64,000 bases of DNA, from positions 372,001 to 436,000 of the forward strand of contig NZ_LYPB01000049.1 in assembly GCF_001653565.1 (NCBI RefSeq). Direction: 5' to 3'. The notes beneath the pieces are model-generated. The model did no database searches. It had not been told where the DNA came from and worked only from the letters and a program-made list of their open reading frames with translations. The stretch is from Paenibacillus oryzisoli (GTDB lineage Bacteria; Bacillota; Bacilli; Paenibacillales; NBRC-103111). Shown here in pieces: positions 39,626 to 48,481 of this stretch (positions are counted from its first letter, which is position 1; each line of letters opens with the position of its first letter). Both the position numbers and the translations under genes were made by a program.

Positions 39626-40549
39626 CTAAAAAAGTGCATATTCATCGTTGGATTTTTTAATCAGATAATTGACGGTCATAATGAGAACGAACCCGAAGAT
39701 CGATTGGAACAATCCAGCTGAAGTCGCCATACCGATATCAAATGTTACTTTCAAGGAACGGAAAACGTAGGTGTCCAGAATGTCTGTTGCATTGTACAGA
39801 ATACCGTTATTCCCAATTAACTGGTAGAACAGATCGAATTGACCTTTCATAATGCTGCCTAATGCAAATAAAAGCAATATAATGAAGGTTGGCTTCAACA
39901 TGGGAATTGTAATAAACCAAATCCGCTGAAAAATGTTCGCGCCATCAATCGTCGCAGCTTCGTAATACTCATCACTAATGCCCGTTATCGTGGCTAGATA
40001 AATCACCATGGTATAACCAACATTTTTCCACACATAGAACATAATCAACAGGAAAACCCATGAAGAAGGTGTGTTATAAATGTCCACTGGACCTGATCCC
40101 CAGGATTTAAGCGTTGTATTCACAAAGCCAGTGTCATAATTAAACATGTTGTAAGCGATTGCATTCAGCAGAACAAATGAAATAAAATAAGGTAAGAACA
40201 TCACGGATTGGGTAAGTTTCTTAAAGAACTTTCCTGTCATTTCACTTAATAAAATGGCACAGAAGATGGCTGTCACATTTAAAAAAACGATGAATGCCAG
40301 GTTGTAGGCTACCGTATTCCGCGTTAGCGTCCACAGCACGCCTGATTTCCATAAGAATTCGAAATTTGCAAGTCCTACAAAGGGACTCCCAAAAAGTCCT
40401 CCATTAAAATCAAACCGGGTAAATGCAAAATAGATCCCAACCATCGGTACGTACGAATTAATAAAGAAGAAAATTAATGTTGGCGCTATCATGAGAAACA
40501 ACAATTTATTTTTGCGTAACTCGTAGAAAAAACCTTTCTTTCGGATCAT
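39626..40549 (-). CDS. Carbohydrate ABC transporter permease (LplB-like, second importer)
   Basis: A 307-residue permease, first gene of its operon. I take the ATG at 40549, with GGGAGG nine bases upstream; the in-frame extension further upstream is promoter. The EAA loop is YYEAATIDGANIFQRIWFIT. It diverges from the Cache-AraC gene on the plus strand, which is the likely regulator. A 273-base divergent promoter region lies between them. Confidence 0.92.
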   Translation of the reverse strand: MIRKKGFFYELRKNKLLFLMIAPTLIFFFINSYVPMVGIYFAFTRFDFNGGLFGSPFVGLANFEFLWKSGVLWTLTRNTVAYNLAFIVFLNVTAIFCAILLSEMTGKFFKKLTQSVMFLPYFISFVLLNAIAYNMFNYDTGFVNTTLKSWGSGPVDIYNTPSSWVFLLIMFYVWKNVGYTMVIYLATITGISDEYYEAATIDGANIFQRIWFITIPMLKPTFIILLLFALGSIMKGQFDLFYQLIGNNGILYNATDILDTYVFRSLKVTFDIGMATSAGLFQSIFGFVLIMTVNYLIKKSNDEYALF

Positions 40550-40822
40550 GCTGGTAAACCTCCCTGCGATAATATGTCCTGTTGATCTTGTCAGTTGCCA
40601 TACTCGAATTATAGACAGAATTATTCCGTCAAGGATACTGAAGATCACCTAACATTTATGAACGGACCCACCCCAAACAGCCTAAACCGCATATGCACAA
40701 TGTAAACTTTCATGGAGAATTCGGCGTTTCTAGTGCATTTTCAGCATCGAGGCGATCTGATTCCATTGCAAGCCAAATCAAGTTGGGATATACTTTTTTT
40801 ACCAAAGGGGGGGCCGGATAGC

Positions 40823-43108
40823 TTGATACTTCGAAATCAAGAAAGCAAATTCATGTACCGCAACATACTTCTCAGTATTGTTTTATCCATCGTCATAACC
40901 TTGCTTGTCTCCTCTACAATTCTTTATTTCAACTTCGACAATATTGCGCTGAAACAAGTATACGAATCCGATTCCAACTCCTTGCTCCAAACAAGCCAAG
41001 AAATTCGAACCATTACGGAAACCGCAACCTCTCTGTCTTTTCAGATTTATCGTGATTTCGTGATCAGTAAATTGTTATTTTACGATAAACCAGATATTTA
41101 TGATGTCCAAGGCAGCATGGCCCAATTGAATTTATACCGGCTAGCAATGCCGTTTATCGATTCCATTTATGTGTATAACGGTACCTCAGAGCTTTTCTAC
41201 GTCAGCTCGAACAATTTTCAGAACGGTATCCAAACGAAAGCCAACCTTGGCGACCCTGGCATGGTCGATATCCTCGATCATTTTCAGGATTACATTCCCT
41301 TCTTGCCGATTCCAAGAACCTTCAAGTCAACCAATGTAAGCTCACTGCAAACAACTACTGTCGGGATCTATTCCTATTTGTGCTATGATGCCATCAATTT
41401 GAATAATTCCTTGAATTCTGCCGTTGTCGTGAATATCTCAGAATCATTCTTCAATAAATCATTGAAGAAAATCGCCAATAATCGGGCAAGTAACGAATTT
41501 ATTATTAATAAAGAAGGCGTTCTGATTTCCACAGATGGATCCAATCCCGTACTTTCCAATTATGGGGATAGAAGTTACATCCAGAAGATTATCGCCCATG
41601 CTTCTTCACCTGGTTATTTGGTCGATAACGTTAATGATAATCCATCTTTAATTTCGTACACAGCGCCTGATTCCCTAGGATGGCGTTACGTCCGAACAAC
41701 CCCTTACACCATTATTACAAAAGAGATCCGAGACATGCGTCTCAAAACGATTTATATCTCACTTAGTATTCTTCTAGTCGGGCTGCTCCTTTCGTTCTTT
41801 ATGTCCAAACGATTATTCGGTCCCATCGATAAGGTCATCCGCAGCTTAAAGACATTAGAAATCGAAAAGCGAGATAACCTTCAAATTTTACGACAAAATT
41901 TCCTGAGAAATATTATGCTTGGTCGAGATGCCTACCATCCTCAGGCTTTGAAATCAAAATTAGCCTATTTCGGCTCCAAAATTACCATTAACCATCCTTC
42001 ATTGCTTCTTATGGTCAAAATTGATAAATATGAGGAAAGCACTCGAACGTATAAGGATCAACTTACCTTGTTACGCTATGCCATCATGAATATTGGTACC
42101 GAAGTCAGCTCCTCCACCTTTCACGCGGAAGGCATCGATATGGGGGATGATCAAATCCTATTACTCCTGTCTGCGAAAGAAGCGGATTTCAAATGGGACC
42201 CCCTTTCTTTCACTGCGTTGCTTCACAATATACAATCATCCATATCTTCCTTCATTAAATTATCTGTTTCGATTACCGTAAGCCCGTTGCAGGATGAAAC
42301 GATTCCGTGTTTCCAACTATATAAGCAGTTGTTGGAGGCCTCTTATCATCGATTGTTTCGAGGTCATGGTTGTATCATTTGGTCCGACGAGATCATCGCG
42401 TATCGCACCAAGGAGTACAAATTCCCATCTCAAAAGGAGAAACAACTCGTCGATTGCCTCATGACCGGTGATTCTGAGGAGGCCGAACTGCTGTACACGG
42501 AGATCGTGAATGAAACATCGCTGTACCCTTACACGGTCGTCCATTTGGCCATTTCCCATCTGACCTTAACCGTTAATAATGTACTAACAACAATCAACAA
42601 GAATCATGCGCTTGCCTTTCCCCTCTACTTGGATGCTGATGTCGCTTCGCTGACCCATGTCGAAATCATCGAAGAAATCAACGTGCAGTTCATTGACGTA
42701 TTCAACCAGCTTCAGAAGAAGTTAGATGAGAAGCGAAGCTCTAAGCATGTGGAGCTGATCAAGAAAATGAACGACATTATTGATCGGGATTATGCGAATC
42801 AGAACTTGTCGCTTAACTCAATAGCAGATGAGCTCGCCATGTCTTCCATTTATATTAGTCGTTTGTATAAGCAGCATACGATGGCTGCCATAACCGATGT
42901 GATTCAAGATGTGAGGATGAGCAAATCCAAAGATTTGCTTTTAAATTCATCCCTATCCGTTGCTGATATCGCAGAGAGGACAGGATTCACAAGTGACTCG
43001 TATTTCTATCGCTTATTTAAGAAATATAATGGCATCACGCCGAATGATTTCCGCAAACAGCTCAAATATGAAAACACGCTCCTACAGAAAGGAATTGAAG
43101 AACGATGA
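40823..43108 (+). CDS. Membrane-anchored AraC regulator (second), Cache-type sensor
   Basis: A 761-residue protein if initiated at TTG 40823, nine bases after GGGGGG; ATG at 40853 is an alternative with a poorer site. It has one transmembrane helix near the N-terminus (NILLSIVLSIVITLLVSS), a 280-residue extracellular sensor, and a second helix (TIYISLSILLVGLLLSFFMS). A C-terminal AraC domain (LSLNSIADELAMSSIYISRLY, VADIAERTGFTSDSYFYRLFK) completes it. It diverges from the second importer. Its stop overlaps the start of the isoprenyl-synthase-like gene (ATGA), an unexpected coupling. Confidence 0.87.
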   Translation: MILRNQESKFMYRNILLSIVLSIVITLLVSSTILYFNFDNIALKQVYESDSNSLLQTSQEIRTITETATSLSFQIYRDFVISKLLFYDKPDIYDVQGSMAQLNLYRLAMPFIDSIYVYNGTSELFYVSSNNFQNGIQTKANLGDPGMVDILDHFQDYIPFLPIPRTFKSTNVSSLQTTTVGIYSYLCYDAINLNNSLNSAVVVNISESFFNKSLKKIANNRASNEFIINKEGVLISTDGSNPVLSNYGDRSYIQKIIAHASSPGYLVDNVNDNPSLISYTAPDSLGWRYVRTTPYTIITKEIRDMRLKTIYISLSILLVGLLLSFFMSKRLFGPIDKVIRSLKTLEIEKRDNLQILRQNFLRNIMLGRDAYHPQALKSKLAYFGSKITINHPSLLLMVKIDKYEESTRTYKDQLTLLRYAIMNIGTEVSSSTFHAEGIDMGDDQILLLLSAKEADFKWDPLSFTALLHNIQSSISSFIKLSVSITVSPLQDETIPCFQLYKQLLEASYHRLFRGHGCIIWSDEIIAYRTKEYKFPSQKEKQLVDCLMTGDSEEAELLYTEIVNETSLYPYTVVHLAISHLTLTVNNVLTTINKNHALAFPLYLDADVASLTHVEIIEEINVQFIDVFNQLQKKLDEKRSSKHVELIKKMNDIIDRDYANQNLSLNSIADELAMSSIYISRLYKQHTMAAITDVIQDVRMSKSKDLLLNSSLSVADIAERTGFTSDSYFYRLFKKYNGITPNDFRKQLKYENTLLQKGIEER

Positions 43109-44043
43109 ATTGGCTACAAGATCACAAAAATCAATTACATCTTATTTTCGCAGAAGCAAAAGAAACTGTAAGCCGATTTCCTTCTCCATTGGAAGGGTTA
43201 GGTCTTGCCTATTTAGCTAAGTTTGACCCCACTCACGAAGGTAGCAGCAAGAATTATATCTGTTATCTTCTTCCCTATTGGATGAAAGATATCTGCAAGC
43301 TGCCTGTAGAGTCGTTCAACAAGCTTTCTCTTGCGAATATCTTCGTGATGCTGTACTACTTCATTCAAGACGATATCATGGATGCCAGCAAAGGCGAACA
43401 CGCCAGTAAGTTACCGCTCGCAAACTTATTTCATGTCCAATTTCTTTCCATTTATCGCGAGCTGTTTCCTTCTAATTCCCCTTTCTGGGACTATTACGAA
43501 ACTTATATCTTAGAATGGTCTAAGAGTGTAACGAATGAGCTTCAATCGGATTATTTCCACGAGGACAAATATCAAATTGCCAAGAAGGCTAGTCCTGTTA
43601 AAAATGCGAGCACAGGAGCGCTGCTACTTGCCAATCAATCGCATCTTATCCCAACAGTAACGGAAGCCGTTGAACAGACACTAGTAACTCTCCAGATGTT
43701 GGATGATTGGGCTGACTGGGAAGAGGATCTCGTGGATGGATCGTATAATTGCTTATTAGCATCCATCCGCAAGCAATTGCTACTTTCGCCTGCTGATATT
43801 CTTACACCCGACATGGTCAAGCAGCAGCTCTATGTCCATGATTTCTTCGCTGATTATGGGAACACAGCTGATTCCCATCATGAGCACCTGCGAAGCCTGT
43901 CTGTAGGGATGGATCAGTTGCTAGCTTTTCATGATACACTCGTGCAGAACATTCATCGTGAAACCTACGAAATCAAAGAACGAAGAGCGACTTTAGTATC
44001 TGGTGGATTTTACTATTTTTTGTCTAATTCTGATAGATTTTGA
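43105..44043 (+). CDS. Isoprenyl-diphosphate-synthase-like protein (ComQ-like candidate)
   Basis: A 312-residue, all-helical, soluble protein. It has two aspartate-rich motifs, DDIMD (residues 89-93, in YYFIQDDIMD) and DDWAD (200-204, in LQMLDDWADWEEDL), about 110 residues apart. That is the layout of class I trans-prenyl synthases and of ComQ, which prenylates a tryptophan of the ComX pheromone. It starts inside the AraC stop codon (ATGA). The next gene is an NHLP-type precursor ending in Trp. The prenyl-binding fold is inferred from the motifs; whether it makes a prenyl chain, a terpene, or modifies the peptide cannot be decided here. A class I terpene synthase is the main alternative. Confidence 0.6.
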   Translation: MNWLQDHKNQLHLIFAEAKETVSRFPSPLEGLGLAYLAKFDPTHEGSSKNYICYLLPYWMKDICKLPVESFNKLSLANIFVMLYYFIQDDIMDASKGEHASKLPLANLFHVQFLSIYRELFPSNSPFWDYYETYILEWSKSVTNELQSDYFHEDKYQIAKKASPVKNASTGALLLANQSHLIPTVTEAVEQTLVTLQMLDDWADWEEDLVDGSYNCLLASIRKQLLLSPADILTPDMVKQQLYVHDFFADYGNTADSHHEHLRSLSVGMDQLLAFHDTLVQNIHRETYEIKERRATLVSGGFYYFLSNSDRF

Positions 44044-44117
44044 TAGATTAATAGATGTAAACATGATATACTTTTGTTTGTAGGAAAAATTGCCCAAATG
44101 ACTAGGAGTGATTACAA

Positions 44118-44357
44118 ATGTCCACAAATGAAAGCGTTAAGGCCAAAATTATTCAAAAAGCTTGGGAAGATGAAGCGTTCAAACAACAACTTCTAGCCAA
44201 CCCGAAAGCAGCGCTCAAGCAAGCATTTAACATTACACTTCCTGATGACATCAAGGTTAAAGCTGTTGAAGAGACTTCGACAGAATTCGTTTTAGTAATC
44301 CCTACAAACCCAGCCAAAGTTCTTGTTGCCTCTAATGCAGTCGAAATAGTGTGGTAA
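44118..44357 (+). CDS. NHLP-type leader peptide, RiPP precursor candidate
   Basis: A 79-residue peptide with nitrile-hydratase-alpha-like leader features: AWEDEAFKQQLLANPKAALK at residues 15-34, LPDDIKVKAVEET at 41-53, then FVLVIPTNP. Typical NHLP precursors continue with a Gly-Gly or Gly-Ala cleavage site and a variable core; here the chain simply ends in SNAVEIVW, so a tail of at most about 15 residues with C-terminal Trp79 could be the core. AGGAG lies eight bases before the ATG. It is 74 bases after the prenyl-synthase-like gene. No NHLM exporter or peptidase is in the window. Confidence 0.75.
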   Translation: MSTNESVKAKIIQKAWEDEAFKQQLLANPKAALKQAFNITLPDDIKVKAVEETSTEFVLVIPTNPAKVLVASNAVEIVW

Positions 44358-44363
44358 AATAAT

Positions 44364-44396
44364 AAAGGTGTCCCGCTCAATCAGCGGAACACCTTT
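44364..44396. terminator. Bidirectional terminator after the NHLP gene
   Basis: An AAAGGTGT-CCCGCT / AGCGG-AACACCTTTT stem is placed between convergent stops (NHLP on plus, histidine kinase on minus) with TTTTC on the plus strand. Confidence 0.85.
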
Positions 44397-44399
44397 TCT

Positions 44400-46307
44400 T
44401 TAATGTATTGTCACATTTGGGAAACGTATAATTACTTCTGTACCTTGGTATCTTTGGCTTTTAAACTCGATACGCCCCTTCATAATCTCAATCAATCGAA
44501 ACGTCACCATTAACCCTAGTCCCGTCCCCTTCGTCTTCGTTGAGTAATATGGCTCGCCTAACTTCCTTAGCTGCATGGGCTCAATTCCCTCGCCATTATC
44601 CTTAATATGTATGAATACCTCTTCATTTTTCTCATAAGCCCATATATGTATTTGTCCATCAGCTTGAAACGCCTCAATACTATTCTTAATAATGTTGATC
44701 AAGATTTGCTTAAGCTTCGATGAATTCCCGCTTATGTGTAAATCAGTAGGAACATTAACTATTATTCGTCCACCATTCAGCGTTGCTAAAGGAACGATAA
44801 TACCTTCTATTTGACTAATTTCCTTACTTACATTCAATTCTACTAATTCGTCAAGCTGGGGCTTCGCAAATGTTAGAAAATCTGTAATAATGACTGAAGC
44901 CCGATCTAATTCTTCAATGGCAATCGTCATATATTCTTTGTTCTTATCATCCGTTCTTGCAGCAACAAGCTGCAGAAAACCTCGAGTAACCTGTAATGGA
45001 TTCCTTACTTCATGTGCGACCGACGCTGCTAAGGAACTAATCATCTCCATTTTCTCGGAAAGCTGCAACTGATGATTATAGAATTCCAGCTCCTTGGAAT
45101 AGTTCGACATCTGTTCCTGATTCATGGCGAAACGTCTGCCCAAGATCACGATAAGTGCAATAATAAATCCAACCACACCGAATTTCCATAAGAAGAACTG
45201 ATACTTTTGATTATTCGTGTAGTAGAGTATGAGATCAAAGATACCCATGAGTGCAAATATGGCGAAGCCCGAAGAGAAGATGACAGCCTCTCGGTTTCCT
45301 CGAATGACAAAAACGATGGACAAACCAATAATTAATATAAATTGGAGAATCATAATTACACTTAACAAGGTCAGTGAGAAGAACGAATATATGTCTAAAA
45401 GTTGATAGTGATTGAGCTGATTTAGTACCATTAAAATAAGGCAGAATGCTGAATAGCCTATCTGAAATTTCCGGAAAATACGTATCCATTTAAATTTGCC
45501 ATTATCGAATATTTTCTCAAAGAAATAAATAAGTGATGGTAAAAATACGGCTAAGGAAACATCAAAAGTGTTTACGATTAGAGCACCAAAAGGCGTGAAA
45601 TTAGCATAAAGGAAAGGTGAGTAGGTAAGAAAGATCATACCTAATGTAAGAATAATCAGACTAAGTGATATCCAGCTTGTCCGTTGTTTCTGTTTGAGAA
45701 AGAAAGAGCAAACTAGCATAATAACAGCAATGAATAGAAAAGCAAACCCAAGAATAATATTCTGCAAATCCCGAAATATGAATGTACGTGTTAATAAGCT
45801 ATAATGATCCAATCGAATATCGGAATGTATGCCTAATTGGTCCATGCTAGTCTGAAGCTTTAAATAAACACTTCCCCCACCGTCCTCAGCACTGATAGGC
45901 AGCAAACTCCGCTGTTCGTCGTAAGGAAAGTTAAATTTCACCTCATTAAGTAATCTATCTCCTATGTAAACCGATACATGTTGTGCATATATACCGTCAA
46001 TATACATGCCATAATCTTTCGGAAGCTGGTTTGGTAGTTGAATATGAATCCAAGCTGTAGACACCTTATCTGGTTTATCTGGCATCTCCGCTCCACTTTC
46101 TATCGTTATCCATGAATCTTCCTGAGTCGAAGATATGATATCTTGAATTGTATCATCTGGCCCCCCCCACTTCATCTCCCAGTTTGGAATCGTTTTCACA
46201 CTTTCGGGCTGCTCCGCCATCACATAATTCGCCATAAATAATAAGCCAAGGATCATAACTAACCCTATTTTCCAGCGCAAATGATGCTTTTGAAGCCATA
46301 ATTGCAT
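44400..46307 (-). CDS. Multi-pass sensor histidine kinase (7TM/DISM-like)
   Basis: A 635-residue kinase. A signal or anchor helix and an extracellular domain of about 150 residues (beta-rich, SVYLKLQTSMDQLGIHSDIR) precede seven or so transmembrane helices. The cytoplasmic half has a HisKA H-box SVAHEVRNPLQ and HATPase motifs NIIKNSIEA, IKDNGEGIEPMQL and STKTKGTGLGLM. No response regulator is adjacent. It is convergent with the NHLP gene. By analogy with ComP it could sense a modified peptide, though its cytoplasmic part is the KinB/ResE-like HisKA type, not the ComP type. Confidence 0.88.
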   Translation of the reverse strand: MQLWLQKHHLRWKIGLVMILGLLFMANYVMAEQPESVKTIPNWEMKWGGPDDTIQDIISSTQEDSWITIESGAEMPDKPDKVSTAWIHIQLPNQLPKDYGMYIDGIYAQHVSVYIGDRLLNEVKFNFPYDEQRSLLPISAEDGGGSVYLKLQTSMDQLGIHSDIRLDHYSLLTRTFIFRDLQNIILGFAFLFIAVIMLVCSFFLKQKQRTSWISLSLIILTLGMIFLTYSPFLYANFTPFGALIVNTFDVSLAVFLPSLIYFFEKIFDNGKFKWIRIFRKFQIGYSAFCLILMVLNQLNHYQLLDIYSFFSLTLLSVIMILQFILIIGLSIVFVIRGNREAVIFSSGFAIFALMGIFDLILYYTNNQKYQFFLWKFGVVGFIIALIVILGRRFAMNQEQMSNYSKELEFYNHQLQLSEKMEMISSLAASVAHEVRNPLQVTRGFLQLVAARTDDKNKEYMTIAIEELDRASVIITDFLTFAKPQLDELVELNVSKEISQIEGIIVPLATLNGGRIIVNVPTDLHISGNSSKLKQILINIIKNSIEAFQADGQIHIWAYEKNEEVFIHIKDNGEGIEPMQLRKLGEPYYSTKTKGTGLGLMVTFRLIEIMKGRIEFKSQRYQGTEVIIRFPNVTIH

Positions 46308-46502
46308 GTATTCACCTTCCCCCCGAACGCCTGTAATTTATTTACATTAAATGAATTCGACGGGGGTATGTGCTTTCCTTCTTAGCCTAGTAAACATTAT
46401 ACAAACAAAATGAAACGCTCACCTCATTTCAAAAGGCAAGCGATCCTTAATCGTAAGGCTATTTAATTGCGTCTGAGAAAATTCCAAATTCAACCATATA
46501 TA

Positions 46503-46542
46503 CAAAAAACCGCTTCCAAGTAGATCGCTCTTCTTGAAAACG
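46503..46542 (-). terminator. Terminator of yhaM
   Basis: On the minus strand, CCGTTTTCAAG / CTTGGAAGCGG is followed by TTTTTTG, fifteen bases past the stop. Confidence 0.8.
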
Positions 46543-46557
46543 GCTTTCGGAACTAGC

Positions 46558-47514
46558 TTACAGCTTCAAGCGATACATCGCTTTGTTTTCTAAACCGCGG
46601 ATCATCGGCGTCCATGAATCGGACTCTGGTGTAACAAGCAGTGTATCCTCAACCATTTGCAGCTTCGCATCCATCGAATCGATGTAATGAAGTGCGACTG
46701 CCTCCGGTAGCTGCGGCAGCACCGGACTTCCCCACTCCGGCAAGTTGTGGTGCGATAGGACAATATGCTGCAACCCAATGACGAGGTCAGATTGGAGATC
46801 TAGCCCAAGGTGCAGTGCAGCCTCCGTAATCCAATTCGACGCCATGGAGATGTGACCCAGAAGCTTCCCTTGCACGCTATAGTCGGAAACAATACCGAGC
46901 TGCGCGATCATTTCTTCTGGCTTAGCAATGTCATGAAGGATAATGCCTGCTTTGATCAAGTCCGTATTGAGAAATGGACGCTGTTTACAAATAAACTCAC
47001 CAAGTTCGAGCATCCGCACGATATGATAGGCAAGCCCTGCGAAATACGCATGATGATGTGTCTTAGCCGCTGGATAGTGGTCCAGCTTATCCCCAACCTT
47101 CGCCACGCAAAATGCGACGATAGACTGAATCGTTGGGTTGGTAATACTCGCCAACACGCCGTTAATCGTATGTATTAAATCCGTTGGACTGATCGGTGCT
47201 GATCGGATGAAATCCGTAATCTGCACGCCATCTTCAGGCCGTGCTTTGCGAATCTTTGCAATTTTCACTTGCAACCGTTCACGATACAATTGAACAAGTC
47301 CCTGTACCTTTACTAAAGTCATCGGGAAAAAGGTCTCTTTATCCGCACTACTGACGTCCCACATTTTAGCAGATACTTGTCCAGTCGCATCACAGAGTAC
47401 AATATCCATGAAATCCTTGGCAGGGGTTGTATTCGTTTGTTTAACTTCCAGCTCTTTAATTAAGTAGAAACCTGTAAATTCATCTGGTGCTTGTAAATGT
47501 TTAATTAATGTCAT
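46558..47514 (-). CDS. yhaM: 3'-5' exoribonuclease YhaM
   Basis: A 318-residue OB-fold plus HD-domain nuclease acting on RNA 3' ends. The ATG at 47514 has GGAGG seven bases upstream; the preceding frame is leader. The N-terminal OB fold is LIKELEVKQTNTTPAKDFMDI. The HD domain has KTHHHAYFAGLAYHIVRM and ILHDIAKPEEM, the metal-binding His-Asp pairs. IVLSHHNLPEWGSPV completes the site. Length fits the family. It is monocistronic. Confidence 0.9.
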   Translation of the reverse strand: MTLIKHLQAPDEFTGFYLIKELEVKQTNTTPAKDFMDIVLCDATGQVSAKMWDVSSADKETFFPMTLVKVQGLVQLYRERLQVKIAKIRKARPEDGVQITDFIRSAPISPTDLIHTINGVLASITNPTIQSIVAFCVAKVGDKLDHYPAAKTHHHAYFAGLAYHIVRMLELGEFICKQRPFLNTDLIKAGIILHDIAKPEEMIAQLGIVSDYSVQGKLLGHISMASNWITEAALHLGLDLQSDLVIGLQHIVLSHHNLPEWGSPVLPQLPEAVALHYIDSMDAKLQMVEDTLLVTPESDSWTPMIRGLENKAMYRLKL

Positions 47515-47610
47515 GTGTGTGCCTCCAATAATCAATAGGAACATTATACTACGAAATGCTCCCAATTGATTAGTGTTCTGCCTAGAAATTTATGTTTATA
47601 CACTGACTTT

Positions 47611-47943
47611 TCACATGACATACTCACGAAAAACCTCATTCACATACACATATTTACTCGCGGGATATTTGAACCCTAGGAAAAAGCCAGAGAAATCAAT
47701 CTCCACCGAAACTAATCTTCGACTGGTTACGGTTCTTCGTATCAGATTATTTAACAAGGCCTCATTCTCTGTATTAATTGCCTTTACTACTAGTGCCGCG
47801 TAGCGCGGATTGCAAATAATTGCTCGATATAACGGAATAACGGCGTTCGCAATCGCACGATTGATTGTGGCATTGAAGGTGAATTGCACTTGACCAGGGC
47901 GAATTGTTGTCCCATTCGTGATTACAAGAAGCGGTTTCGGCAA
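47611..47943 (-). CDS. Hypothetical protein, possibly missing its normal start
   Basis: A 110-codon frame with protein-like composition (a helix around NRAIANAVIPLYRAIICNPRY, then SVEIDFSGFFLGFKYPASKY). The only usable start is TTG at 47943 with no ribosome site. The frame stays open upstream for about 16 more codons to a stop, without ATG or GTG. It may be the 3' remainder of a truncated gene next to the repeat island at 48.06-48.26 kb, or a chance frame. I do not recognise it. Confidence 0.35.
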   Translation of the reverse strand: MPKPLLVITNGTTIRPGQVQFTFNATINRAIANAVIPLYRAIICNPRYAALVVKAINTENEALLNNLIRRTVTSRRLVSVEIDFSGFFLGFKYPASKYVYVNEVFREYVM

Positions 47944-48060
47944 AGGAAAATCAACGAACCACCATATAGAGTAGACTATTGCTTATGACTTGGGATGGTG
48001 TGGGCTTAGGTCGAAAATGGAGATGCCTATTTACAACTTGCAGCAAGCAGCTTTCGGGGA

Positions 48061-48260
48061 ATTAACTGGATTTTCTACATCTATTTCCGAGTAAAACTAG
48101 CCCTTTAGGGCATTTAAATGGATTTCCTACATCTAATTTGGCTCAACATGTTACCATTGGCCGAAAAGGGCTTGAAATGACGGGAGGAAATCAGAGGAAA
48201 TCCAGTTATTCTGCAAAATGCACGAACTTCACTTGAATTAGCTGTAGGAAATCCAGTTAA
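48061..48260. repeat. Intergenic repeat island with inverted ACTGGATTT-CCTACA units
   Basis: The 538-base gap 47944-48481 has four related units: ACTGGATTTTCTACATCTA (48065) and TGGATTTCCTACATCTA (48119) in one direction, then GGAAATCCAGTTA (48197) and CTGTAGGAAATCCAGTTA (48242) in the other. Opposed copies can pair into a long interrupted hairpin. Units resemble those at 11.2-11.4 kb. The remainder of the gap, apart from the terminator, holds no gene that I can support. Confidence 0.6.
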
Positions 48261-48398
48261 AAGTATGCCGAGGTTGCCCTATGATAGCCGATGTGTTTCC
48301 TTCACGAGCACCCTGCGCAATGCAACCTGACATCAACTTCACTTCCGCTACCGCGCGAAGCTCCCAGCGCGCGGTTTGGCGTCGCAAGTTAATATCAA

Positions 48399-48431
48399 AA
48401 AGCCTGCTTGAGCTGAGACTCAGGCAGACTT
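48399..48431 (-). terminator. Terminator of the FAD oxidoreductase gene
   Basis: AGTCTGCCTGAG / CTCAAGCAGGCT stem on the minus strand followed by TTTTTG. It shares its outer stem with the terminators at 51.4 and 60.6 kb. Confidence 0.85.
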
Positions 48432-48481
48432 ATCAACGCTAGATTAACTTTAAGCAGAAATCATAAGTTTGATTTCCCTTC

